Positions 11,377 to 22,559 of a DNA stretch of 44,443 nt are shown one piece after another. Made by a program: the position numbers and the translations under genes. Positions within the stretch are counted from its first letter, which is position 1. Each line of letters begins with the position of its first letter. Origin of the DNA: Basidiobolus ranarum (lineage: Eukaryota; Basidiobolomycota; Basidiobolomycetes; Basidiobolales); contig JASJQH010006905.1 of the NCBI GenBank assembly GCA_040143965.1, positions 1 through 44,443 of the forward strand, given 5' to 3'. A model generated the notes under the pieces. It searched no databases and had not been told where the DNA came from. It saw only the letters and a program-made list of their open reading frames with translations.

Positions 11377-13386
11377 TCACATTTGTTCCAAAGGTTTCAA
11401 TCCGATGAGTCGTAGCGAGTTGCCCAAGGTAATTCTAGCTGCATGGTATAGCACTATTCTAGCCTCAGCTGTCTCTTTATCGGCTCCTTTAACCCACAGG
11501 GTTGTAAGTGCGTGCGATACAGCGTGGCTTAGCTTCAGAGCATATGTTACGACGGTACAAGGTTCCAGAGAATTCATCAAACCATGAACCAACTGTGGAT
11601 ACTGTGCAATGATTTCAATTAACTCTATGGCAGATGGCTCATGCAACAAATCAAGATTAGCATGTGGATTAAGATCATATGTAGAGTTACGTTCAACGGA
11701 ACAAAGGCGAGCGTGGGCATATTGAAGATATGGTCCTGTGTCTCCTTCAAAAGAGAGCATTCTGTTCCAATTGAAATCGTAGTTGCGCAATCTACGCGCC
11801 GCCATGTCTTGAACAATGATAGCCGATATACCAATTATGTCAGCAATCTCTTCCGGATTACGTATTTTAGAGTATTTTTCTTCGTTCTTTCTCATGTTTG
11901 CGTGCATAAGCTCTTGTGTTTGATCTAGAATATCATCCAAAAATACTGCTGTCCCTTTACGTGTGCTCATCCCAGAAATCATTCCAAAGTTAATGTGCTT
12001 TAGTGTTTTCGCCCAGGGAAAATCCAACTTTTCCAATGTTTTGAAGAGCTGTTTAACGTGGAGGTCTTGTTGAGATCCAATGACATAATACATGGCATCA
12101 AAATGGTATTGCTCGTAGCGCTCCATCGCAGCACCGATATCTCTGGTGATATAGAGTGTGGTTCCATCTCGTTTTTCTATTACTAGCTTACCAAGCTTCT
12201 CTTTGGAAAGATCAAGGATTTTAGCATTGTTGGAATCTATCAATAATCCTTTTTCCGAAAGTAATTTCTTGGCTAGAAGCATGCCATCCTTAACCTGCGA
12301 TTCCCCAGAGTAAACGTCAAAGACCACATTTAGCCGAGCATAAGTTTCTTGGTATTTCTTGATGCTTAAATTCCTAAATCTTCTCCACAACTCCAAAGCT
12401 TTCTCATCCCCTAGAAAACAATGTTAAATGGCTACACGACGAGTTCTCTATACAGTGAAAGTTACCATCTTCCATCTTTTTGAAGTAGACTCTGGCTTGA
12501 TCATGAATTGATTCGTCCTCTTTAGCATCAGCCTATACAAACATCTATGAGTTCAAATCTAAATCAGAGAAAGAGACAATGAAGAGGTTACATTGATTTT
12601 AACATAAACATGGTATAGATGATTGATAGGATCTTTATCCAACTCAATTGTAGAACCATATTTTTCAAAGCCTACTGCTAGAAGACCTGTATTGAAAAGT
12701 AAGTTAATGATCTGGAGGGCCCGACTCAAAGATGCCCTAATTACCATATTGCTTTCCCCAGTCACCCAAATAATTCATAGCAAGTGTTTTCCAACCATTG
12801 GCATTGTGTACATTTCTCACAAAATTCCCGAGGATAGTGCTTCTCAAGTGTCCAGCATGAAAAGGCTTGGCGATATTCGGACTACTAAACTCAATCAAAG
12901 CAAGTTTACCATCACCGCTTAAATTCTCGCCAAACTTGTCTTTTTTCGTCAAGACTTCTTTTAAGAGAAGATCGCGTAGTTTAGTTTTGGATATACTGAA
13001 ATTTAAGAAAGGTCCTTGGAAAGAAGTGTTCACAATCCAGTCATCTTTAGGAAACTATGTATCGACGTTAATACGGAGAAATATTTAGTACTCACTCCTT
13101 CATTCCAACCAAGGAGTATAGAATGTACCTGTTCACTGAATAGTTGTGCTAATTTTAGTGGGTTTTCTTGGAGTCTAAGTTTAGGTAGAGCTAAAGCGAA
13201 GTCTCCATGTTCAGATAGTTTGGGAGTCTCTAATAATTTATGGATTGTCTCACTTTCAAGACCTGAAAGTTGTGAGACTTTGTTAGAGATACGAAATTTA
13301 AACTCGTCTAAGGTTGTTTTTGAAGTAAGAGTTCTCTTGAACTGAAAAGGGATTTTGTATGAGGATACTCGTACTATACGATACAT
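11377..13386 (-). CDS. RRS1: Arginyl-tRNA synthetase
   Basis: Class I synthetase charging tRNA-Arg. Exons on the minus strand are 13386-13096, 13054-12745, 12686-12592, 12532-12466 and 12410-11377; introns are 41, 58, 59 and 55 nt and all phases agree, giving 598 residues. The KPFHAGH signature (HIGH equivalent) lies near residue 160 and MSTRKGT (KMSKS equivalent) near 400. The C-terminal anticodon domain has RNYDFNW and ends GLKPLEQM, as usual for the family. The first 25 residues are basic and Ser/Thr-rich without acids (MYRIVRVSSYKIPFQ), so a mitochondrial presequence is plausible; whether one gene serves both compartments is unknown. An open frame starts three codons earlier at a TTG; the ATG at 13386 is preferred. 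Confidence 0.92.
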
Positions 13387-13601
13387 GTTAGTCAATGTAC
13401 GAAGAAATTCCTAGCAAGTAGAATTTTTTCAGTCATAAATTATTACAAAGTATTTCTAAGAAAAATGCAGTCACTAATACGATCAGTTTTGGTGAATGTG
13501 GTTTTGTAAACTTGAATTGATACAGATATTTGCACAATGAACGTCAAATGAATGAGATTAAACATTTCTTTTATTACAACGGTTCATTCGATTCTTTCGG
13601 G

Positions 13602-14320
13602 TCATTCAATGATCAGCTTCCTTCTAGTGTATTTTGTTCTTTCAGAGTCTTCCTGAAGCGAGGGTTCTGTGTGAGTGATTTTCTCTATGGTAAATTCTGA
13701 AAGACTTTCAGTTGGATGATTGGTATGGGTATGAGTATTGATATTGACGTTGGTGTTGGTGTTGGTAACCTCTGGTGCCTGTGTATTTGTTTTTTCATTA
13801 CTACGGATTTTCTCTAATTTTCTAACAAGACGACGTTCTTCTCTTGCCAGAAGTTGATTTGGCGAAAGCTATAATAAAGATAGATTCTACCAGTAAGTAT
13901 ATGCTAAACAATCGATAAGACCAGGAAAAATAGACTTACATTTTTCTTCTCACTACCTGGTTTTTCTATAGTGAATTGAGTTGGGTCAGGGGTAGGTTTA
14001 CGTACAGGTTTACCATAGTTGCGAGTTCTCTTTTTATCGTTTTTAATTGGATGTGAGGAGCGTATGAGTTCTTCGAAAGAACTTCCTTCGAGCTTTCGTC
14101 TTTCCTTAAGTCCAGTACCGTAAAGTTTATTCTGTAAAGTAAGGGTATTTTTGGTTGAACTATCAGACTTTTTCCAATCCGAGAACTTCAAACTATCTGA
14201 AACAGTATGATTGGAAGCAAACCTCCAAGTGTGAACTATATTAGTTCTATTGAACTCTTTAAAGGTTCCTGAAAATAAATGAGTGGTTCTTGCACTTCTA
14301 AAGGAAAGGAATTTATTCAT
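13602..14320 (-). CDS. Basic hypothetical protein, probably mitochondrial
   Basis: Two exons, 14320-13940 and 13868-13602, joined by a 71-nt intron (gtaagt to tatag, phase 0) give 215 residues. The N-terminus MNKFLSFRSARTTHLF is rich in Arg and Ser/Phe with no acidic residue for about 20 positions, like a mitochondrial presequence. The centre is lysine-rich (NDKKRTRNYGKPVRKP) and is followed by an EERRLVRKLEKIR helix, then an Asn/Thr/His repeat (NTNTNVNINTHTHT) and a basic tail. I recognise no family; a mitoribosome-associated or RNA-binding role would fit the composition but is a guess. The exon 1 frame opens at a TTG four codons upstream; the ATG is preferred. Confidence 0.6.
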
Positions 14321-14653
14321 TTTTCTCGACAAAGAAAGTGATTTCGAAGGAAGAGAAAAAGCTTTCCGTAAGTATTATTGAAGTGTAAATGAATACGAAA
14401 GTAAATGTGAAATGGGTAGAAGGAAAGTGTTGATCTTATATGGAATAAGCTAATATTCCATGAAAATTTTATCTGGATAATTTTCGATTGATCTTTTATA
14501 TCCGGTTCAGAATATCGAGATACAAAAAGTGACTTTGCTTATATGTGATATCAAATGGATAACGCCATTCACTATGTATGCAATGGAAATAGGTGCGTTG
14601 AGCATTTATTGACGTTGGTCACATTTCTATATTGCGCAGTACTTCGCCCAGAT
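14321..14653. other. Spacer between THI6 3' end and the basic-protein gene
   Basis: 333 bp, AT-rich, between two minus-strand genes; it must hold the basic-protein promoter and the THI6 terminator. No other feature seen. Confidence 0.35.
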
Positions 14654-16403
14654 TTAAACTACAAGTCTAAGTTTGGCATTCTTACGGATAGTCTCGGGTG
14701 AAAGGTTATAGAGCTCATCAATAAGGGCCGAGCGGAAGGTTCCTGGGCCCTTAACATCTTCTCTAGCGGCAGCAATTTCGCCAGCAATTCCCATGCATAG
14801 GAAACTAAAGTAAACGGTTAGAAATAAATCCACATACTCATGAAACAAAGTGACGAATACCCTCCAACAGCAGCAACGAGGTAGTCATCTTTAGAAACTG
14901 TGGATAGATAGTAACGTGAATAGATTTTACTAGGATGTCAAGGAATCTTAAAAGAATAACCTGCAGCAAGACATGCAATAACGGTAGTAAGACAGCAGCC
15001 TGATCCAGTAATAGCTTCAAGAATAGGGTGACCGTTTTCAACGGCGTAAGTGCGCTTACCGTCCGAAGCAAAATCAATAGCCCCAGACATAGCTGCCACG
15101 ATTCCTAATTTTCATGAGTTAACAGTGGCTACTTTTCAAAGCTTAATGATTAACCTACTTTCTCTTTGAGCTAATTCAGCAACAATCTCACCAGCGTCTG
15201 ATAGAGCTCCAAGGCTATCGACACCACGCATCTTAATTTTACGTCCTACCAAAGTAGCGATTTCACCAGAGTTACCTTTGACAATGTTTAAATGAAGCTG
15301 TTTCAAAAGGCCACCACAGAAATCCTGTCGGAGTGTAGTTGCGCCAGCACCAACAGGGTCAAAGACGATAGGAACATTATGGGAGTTGGCGGATTTACCT
15401 GTTGAGTAAATATTAGACAATGAGGCTTATGTAAAGGATAATGCAACTATTTACCCGCTATAATCATGGTATCACCTCGCTCAGGACTGATGGAGCCAGC
15501 GTTAATAACCAAAGCACCACTAATCTGAGCAATTTGTGCTGCTTCTTCTTTAGCGTCAGCCATGATGGGGGATGCACCCATAGCCAGAGCGACATTGGCA
15601 TTATCGTTTATCACAACAAAATTGGTAATATGGTGAATTAGAGGGTGAACCTCACGAAGCTTCGTTAAAGTCTGAATCACTTTTTCGATCATTTCTTGTG
15701 GTTCATTGACACTGGGTATGGGCTTCTCTAGGGTATATTTGAGGGCGGGTCGAATCTTTTGAATTAAGCGTTCAGCAGCTTTTTGGGGCTCTCTCGAAGC
15801 AATGATTGCTGAAACAAGGGCGACGCCGGCTAGTGACTTCTTTCCAGCGGTTTTGAGGAGTGCACGTTCAATGTTCGACTCATCAATACCTCCGATACAG
15901 ACAACAGGAATATCGTTATCTGCAATGACTTCCAACACCTTTCGCACCCCCTCGATCCCTAAGATATCTTTCTTAATTTCCTTAGTTTGAGTTGGGAAAA
16001 CTGTACCCAAACCAATATAATCGGCACCACGGTTAATCGCATCTTGGCATTCCTCCAAATTACTAGCAGTTACACCGATAATCTTATCAGGTCCAAGGAA
16101 TTGACGTGCAAGTTCGATGGGCATATCGTCTTGTCCGATGTGAACACCTTCACAGTCGAGTGCCAAAGCGACGTCTATTCTATCATTGATTAACAAAGGA
16201 ACACCAGCCTGTTTGGTTAATTGGTGGATTTCTCTACCAACCTCGATGAATTCCTTAGTTTCAGTATTTTTCTCTCTAAGCTGAACCAAAGTGACTCCAC
16301 CGTTCAAAGCTTCACGCACGTTATCAACTAAGGAGACACCTTCTGGAAGAAGTCCTCGATCAGTGACCAAGTACAAAGAGTAATCAACTGTTGGTTTTCC
16401 CAT
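14654..16403 (-). CDS. THI6: Bifunctional thiamine-phosphate synthase / hydroxyethylthiazole kinase
   Basis: Couples HMP-PP and thiazole phosphate to thiamine phosphate (ThiE half) and phosphorylates hydroxyethylthiazole (ThiM half). Exons 16403-15455, 15398-15159, 15104-14961, 14897-14861 and 14804-14654 give 506 residues; introns are 56, 54, 63 and 56 nt, and all phases match. The ThiE half has LVTDRGLLPEG, VQLREKN, LLINDRIDVALA, GVHIGQDDMP and CIGGIDESN. The ThiM half starts near residue 235: HHITNFVVINDNAN, GASPIMADAKEE, ALVINAGSI, PIVFDPVGAGAT, KGNSGEI, and ITGSGCC with the catalytic cysteine region, ending GTFRSALIDELYNLSP. This is the fused form typical of fungi. No TPP-riboswitch-like element was recognised upstream, though I could only look by eye. 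Confidence 0.95.
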
Positions 16404-16930
16404 TGTTTATGACTGGTGTAGTAGTAACCTTCGGTTCAAGCTGAACTTAATATGAAGTAAAGGTTCGAAATTTCCCTCCACCTCAGAATCCACCAAAATA
16501 GATACAATCCGAGCTCGATCTTATTTAGTATTATAATAATTGGATATAGAGATAAGCATCTAATCTATCATAAGCTTTGGGGTTTACATGAAGATCATCT
16601 TTTTGGAATGGTATTCGAGTGAATGCAACTATGCGACTGATGCAAGGCTAACCAATGCCTCAAAATTGAATTATGGCTCATAGTACCAACATTGCATGGT
16701 TACTCAAGGAATATAAATGACGAGAAATAGACATATGAGGAATTTGGTTTATTTATTTTGATGAGCAAGGTTTTTTGAATGCAGAAAACATCATGTACAG
16801 CAAATAATCTAACAAAGTACTAACTATTGTCGAGTTGAAAAGAAATGAGAGATGGAAGCTACAATAGCTACTACCGAGGTAATTAAGAATACTACGAATG
16901 TATCAAAACTGTATTGGCACTTGCATTCGA
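16404..16930. other. THI6 upstream region / synaptobrevin 3' flank
   Basis: 527 bp of AT-rich DNA between two minus-strand genes. No coding frame, RNA gene or clear thiamine-responsive element was recognised. Confidence 0.35.
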
Positions 16931-17475
16931 CTATCTAGTGCTATGTTTGGTAATAACTATGGGAACTAGAAAGAGGTATTTATCAGTTGCCATACTAAAG
17001 AAAGTTTGCAACATGTATTAAATTTGATAATGTACTTACTTATGATAGCCAGTATAACCAGAAGTAAGATAGCGCTGCTTAGTAGCTTCAATTTGTCGTT
17101 TTTACACCACATGTATTCACGAAAGTGATTGGCTCTTTGACTAAATTGGAGCGCACCAGATTCAAGATCCGCTACAGGAAAGGCGAGTATTTTAGTCTAT
17201 ATAAAAAGAGGTTTGGCTGAGTTGTTTATTGTCTTACCTGCTTTATTGCCGAGTGCGTCTAAATCTTCACCACGCTCCATGACTCGATTGACGTTCTCCT
17301 GCATTATGTTGACGACTTCATCTACCTGCTGTTGAACGAGCTGTGCTTGGTTGACACCTGGTTGAGAATTTGAATTATTATTGGGAGAACTATCGGGAGA
17401 TGACCTGTTGATTGTAAACAGAGTAATTAGATGGTATGCATAGTAAAGAAGTAGCTCAAAGTCAATAATTTACAT
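16931..17475 (-). CDS. SNC1: Synaptobrevin, exocytic R-SNARE (Snc1/Syb1)
   Basis: v-SNARE that drives fusion of secretory and endosomal vesicles with the plasma membrane. Exons 17475-17474, 17404-17238, 17171-17040 and 16965-16931 give 111 residues; introns are 69, 66 and 74 nt. No single long frame marks this gene; it was found from the SNARE motif. The SNARE helix runs from about residue 21 (NQAQLVQQQVDEVVNIMQEN) with the zero-layer Arg in NVNRVMERGEDL, continues through GALQFSQRANHF, then WCKNDKLK and a C-terminal membrane span ending PIVITKHSTR, close to the IVPIAVHFSR-like end of yeast Snc1. There is no in-frame ATG before the SNARE helix in exon 2; an intron splitting the start codon (AT, then G) supplies MSSPDSSPN. 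Confidence 0.88.
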
Positions 17476-17837
17476 TTTGTGTAGAAAAGTATGAATACTA
17501 GCTGATCAAACAAAGGCCGATGGAGGTTTAAAAGGGCATCGATGCTTGACAGAATTCTCGTTTTAGTCAATGCTAAAGAATGCGAAAAAGCTTAACACCA
17601 TAAAATGGACATATGAGGATTCCTTAGTAAGAAATATTAAGCAATCGACTGTTCTAACGCCTGAAGGAAGGACTTGACGTGGAAGTCAATAGTGTCTTAA
17701 TTTGGACTAATTATTCATTATTAAGCTGTACGGTTATGGGAATAGTGATGAGAATGAGAATATTATGGAAAGAAATAGAAAATCAGGATATTTCCTGATC
17801 GTTCTTCAGATTCTGGTTCATATATATATGGTAAACG

Positions 17838-17893
17838 GAGAATAAATGCGCTTGAGGAGAGAATAAATGCGCTTGAGGAGAGAATAAATGCAG
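17838..17893. repeat. 21-bp tandem repeat, nearly three copies
   Basis: Copies at 17838-17856 (lacking its first two bases), 17857-17877 and 17878-17893 (partial), with unit gagagaataaatgcgcttga plus g. The first two are identical over the shared part. Confidence 0.9.
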
Positions 17894-18069
17894 TTGATTT
17901 TGTAGTGATTGAGTACATTAAAGTATCCCAGCCGTAGCCATAATAAATGATGTAAGCAAAGTATTTAATAATGATCAGCAATAAATCATGTGCTGCGTGG
18001 CTGCCTTGGCAAGTTTAAATGATCTGGTATTGCAGGTTAGGTAATGCAGCTGGATGTGAAGCTTGGGCG

Positions 18070-18133
18070 GTTTCACTCTAACCAAACTGAAATAGCCGAC
18101 AGTTTCATTCTAACCAAACTAAAATAGCCAGCA
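18070..18133. repeat. 32-bp tandem duplication
   Basis: Copies at 18070-18101 and 18102-18133 share the core ctaaccaaact followed by aaatagcc and differ at only a few positions. Lies about 300 bp before the orphan gene's ATG. Confidence 0.85.
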
Positions 18134-18428
18134 AAGCCTAATCACATAAATGAAACATTTATTAGGGTAATTTATTAGAGCTTCCTGTTATCTGGAAGGA
18201 TTTAATTAAATTTTTCCAAAACTTTCGAAACCGCGCATCTTTGTCATACGAAGAGTGTCTGACACTGTTTTCATCTGGGTGAATCTGGGTGAATCTATAT
18301 TTCATAAATCTATATTTCATATTCATCCTGCCCACTGTTGCTTTCTTACCAGAGTTCGATTCATTTAAATACTTACTGTACGAGTGTTGGCTATCATATC
18401 TTTGCTACTCTACCACTGTACTTCCATC

Positions 18429-19001
18429 ATGGCCAATACGACCAGTCTATCGTTTGATTTCTTTCCAACCCCTAGCATAAAGTCTGAACCGAATTTCAGG
18501 AGAGGGGTGACAGCAGCTACAGCCGACGTAGAGAGTAGTGTTAGAGCCATGGACTCGATTTATAGCACCAACTTTCACGATTGGGTCCGTAATCATCAAA
18601 ATGTCCTGTGTATCGCTGCACGCCTGCGGACACTCTCAAGCGAGTGTGATCTGAGACGTCTGGCTATGGCTATGCAGTGGATAGCTTCAGAATGGCCAGA
18701 AAGCCGTTGTAAAATTCTATTTAAAAGTATCACTGTTGGCTGGGAAGAGAGGAAACGCAGACAACTTGCCATGGAGTTGCTTTTCACCTGCAAATCAACC
18801 GACTCTCGCTGGTCCTGGAAGCCAAGTTACCCAAATATCATTAACCGAGGGTCATCAAGATGTGTGAGAAGTATGCGACTACGTAGAACGAACTGCTTTT
18901 CTCAACAGCAGGAGCTTTCTGAAAATGAGCTAAAGAGTGGCATAGCGCATCGACAACCTCTTTCCTATGAATCCACTTCGTACTATAATCAACCAGAGTA
19001 A
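18429..19001 (+). CDS. Hypothetical protein of 190 residues
   Basis: Single-exon frame from ATG 18429 to TAA 19001; earlier in-frame codons begin only at a TTG. No signal peptide is visible. Residues 1-30 are Ser/Thr/Pro-rich with a SLSFDFFPTPS motif. Residues 45-125 look helical and conserved in style, with several Trp (HDWVRNHQN, AMQWIASEWPE, GWEERKRRQLAMEL). The last 60 residues are basic, then polar with a Tyr/Ser tail. I do not recognise a family. Length, composition and its promoter-like upstream region favour a real gene over a chance frame. It ends 283 bp from the convergent TAD2 stop. Confidence 0.55.
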   Translation: MANTTSLSFDFFPTPSIKSEPNFRRGVTAATADVESSVRAMDSIYSTNFHDWVRNHQNVLCIAARLRTLSSECDLRRLAMAMQWIASEWPESRCKILFKSITVGWEERKRRQLAMELLFTCKSTDSRWSWKPSYPNIINRGSSRCVRSMRLRRTNCFSQQQELSENELKSGIAHRQPLSYESTSYYNQPE

Positions 19002-19283
19002 CTGTAAACCTTGGTTGAGTAATTGAAGGATCTACTCTAAACATGAGTGTAAATATTCCCAATGTATACACATATACCCATCTGTATTTGTAAGTTTCTA
19101 ACACTTGTACGACGCATAAGAATCCACTTTGTATATTTCACATGTATTGAAGAGAATCGTGTTTGTAGTAAAGTCCACAAAATGTAAAGTCTATTGGCAA
19201 TAAATTATGTTATATAGTCATCACGTTCTACTCTAGAGATTAACATAAACGGCGAAGAGTGGAAGCTAACTATTCTCTACTTT

Positions 19284-20239
<956 letters not shown>

Positions 20240-20528
20240 TATAAATCTCTCACTTAGTTAACAAACACACAAGTGTCTTTATTAGCATATGGTGTTTTTA
20301 ACCACTGCTCCTAAAAGTTATTTGCAGTAAAAAAAAGGATACCAGTTAATCAGATAGAATTAAAATTAAGATAATTTCCGCTAAGAAATACCCAACATCC
20401 TCACACTTACATACTTGCCAACGATCGGAATTTGTCAGTAAAATTGTGCTAGCAACTCATAACCTACGCAAAATCCTCTGTAGGACTTTACATATTATTC
20501 TTACCTTTAACCCTCTACTATAGCCCAA

Positions 20529-21412
20529 ATGGAGAGTATCCTTTTTCAGCAATAAATTCTATCAATACTCTGAAGCAATAAAGCTGTTGTTTGTTACTGA
20601 TATCCTTAACCATTCATTTTCTCCTGCTTTCGTACCAAATAGAAAGTCTTTTTCAATTGAAGGTTGGTCATTTTTAGATAACAAAGGCGATGAGTGTTAA
20701 AACTAAGTTTTATGTTGTCATAAGTTTACTACCAAGACACTTCAAAGACAAGCCAAAAAGGCCAGCAAAGATGAAACCGTTGAAAAGAATAAACTGAAAA
20801 AGGTATAGTTCATCTATCATCTACGTGTAGACTCAAAGCTTTCACTGATAATGATTTTTATTCGAATTAGGCCATTCAACAGGGCAACATGGAAGGTGCA
20901 CGTATCTATGCTGCCAACGCTATTCGTAAGAAGAATGAATCGCTTAATTTTTTAAGACTTTCTTCCAGAATTGATGCCGTTGCTAGTAGAGTTCAGACTG
21001 CTGTTACTATGAGGAAGGTGTGTACATTTTGCTTGTTCAGATAACCCACCATTGCTCTAACTAAATCTTTTGGCAGGTTACTGGATCTATGGCTAACGTA
21101 GTCAAAGGAATGGATAAGGCTATGGAGTCTATGAACCTTGAGAAGATATCCATGGTAATGGACAAGTTCGAGTCACAGTTTGAAGATTTAGACGTTCAAA
21201 CCGAATATATGGAAGGTGCAATGGGTGGTGTAACTACTATGGCTACACCTCAAGAGGAAGTAGACAGCTTAATGCATCAAGTTGCTGACGAAGCAGGCTT
21301 AGAGCTTAACCATGAACTTGGAAACACCCCCTCAGGGCTACTTGAGGGCTCATCTGGTCACAAAGACTATGATGATTTAACAGAGAGATTAGCTAAACTT
21401 AGAAATCCTTGA
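20529..21412 (+). CDS. DID2: ESCRT-III associated protein Did2 / CHMP1
   Basis: Recruits Vps4 to ESCRT-III filaments during multivesicular-body sorting. Exons 20529-20535, 20643-20662, 20725-20802, 20871-21017 and 21077-21412 give 195 residues, the normal CHMP1 length; introns are 107, 62, 68 and 59 nt. The first coding exon is only 7 nt (ATG GAG A) and the second 20 nt; together they restore [20 protein letters not shown], the expected CHMP1 N-terminus. Helices follow ([39 protein letters not shown]). The C-terminal MIM1 motif [13 protein letters not shown], which binds the Vps4 MIT domain, is complete. Codon choice is ordinary. Confidence 0.93.
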
Positions 21413-21703
21413 GTTCACTTTCATTCTCATTTTCCCATGACTCTCTTTGATAAACTGGCACTGTACTCTATCTCTTTCACCCCATCACTTGTAATGCCGC
21501 TCATCCCCACCCCTTGATCTTATCACAAAGAGTAAAGCAAAAGAAAAGAACAACTTTCCGTCTCAAAACAATGCAGTCGAATATTCTTAGTCAATTTGTC
21601 TATGCCCAAAATAGTAAAATCGAACAAACGATTGCTAATTAGGTCAATCTATCAATGATATTTAAGCATCTACAATGAACGCTTGATTCCCACTCTTGAA
21701 CTC

Positions 21704-22282
21704 ATGGCTTTACGCTCCGACACTGTCCTTAAGGTTCTCAATTGCATCTGTGCTTTTCTAATAGCGTTGGGAGGTATCAGCCTTATCATTCATGGCGGCC
21801 TTCAACCTATCATTGTAGGCCTTTATGCCATGTAAGCGGCATTTCTTATATCCTGATTTTCTTTACCACTGGTCATAACACTTGACGATAATTGTAGTGT
21901 GTTGGGCTTGGCTCTAGCTGCTCTTGAGTTCCGCATCCCTGAACCTATTTCCAAACAAATGCCCTTTCTGTTGACATTCTTTGGCAAGGGGCTCTGTAAG
22001 TGTTCAATAATCCCTTCCACTAGCTTACCACTAACTTGGGAAATATTCAATCTAGTCTACATCTTGTAAGTGGGCGACTGAAGTGGAATTGTTGATGTTT
22101 GCATATTTTGATTGATCGTCCTTTTTTGATTAACCCATTTTCCTTTTAGCCTTGGTTGCATCATCCTGAATGGGCACATTATCAATTTGATCGCTGGCTT
22201 AGTGGTGATTTTGTTTGGCATCGTCTACGTGTGTCTACATTTCACTACACTAAAGCCAACCAACCACTGCTCTCCAGTATGA
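21704..22282 (+). CDS. COPI-associated-type tetraspanning membrane protein
   Basis: Small protein of the COPI_assoc type, found on Golgi/ER membranes and linked to vesicle traffic. Exons 21704-21831, 21898-21995, 22056-22065 and 22150-22282 give 122 residues, with introns of 66, 60 and 84 nt. Four hydrophobic stretches follow the short N-terminus: CICAFLIALGGISLIIHGG, IIVGLYAIVLGLALAALEF, the LFYIFLGCIIL segment and INLIAGLVVILFGIVYVCL. The family hallmark GKGLFYIFLGC is rebuilt only if a 10-nt exon (22056-22065) is spliced in; both flanking introns have gtaagt donors and tag acceptors, and the phases fit. The precise function of the family is poorly known. Confidence 0.8.
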
Positions 22283-22559
22283 TCCCGGTCGAACGTTTAG
22301 CCTTAGCCTTTGTTTCTAAATAGATCGACTTCCTTCGGTGTGAGCAGGTTATCTTCACAGAATACTGGGAATAAACATTGTCTGAGTATTATTTATGATA
22401 TGTCAAATAGGATATCTACATTATCTTCTATTTTGATTTTGAGTGTGCGAAAGGGATGGAAGGATAAGAGAATGAACAGCGGTGATGGGTGAACAAAGCA
22501 TCATTTGTGATTCTTGTCGTGTTCTTTGCTAGTTGCATAATCTCAACAGAGTTGGTGCT

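Larger units (their letters stand above)
17476..18428. other. Divergent intergenic region with tandem repeats
   Basis: 953 bp between the synaptobrevin start (minus) and the orphan gene start (plus), so both promoters lie here. It contains two tandem repeats listed separately. The 72-codon minus-strand frame at 17763-17981 merely reads through the 21-bp repeat and is not a gene. Confidence 0.45.

Noticed and set aside
16404-16930. TPP riboswitch upstream of THI6
   Set aside because: No pairing of the conserved ctgaga-type core with its partner was recognised on the minus strand; a covariance-model search would be decisive.
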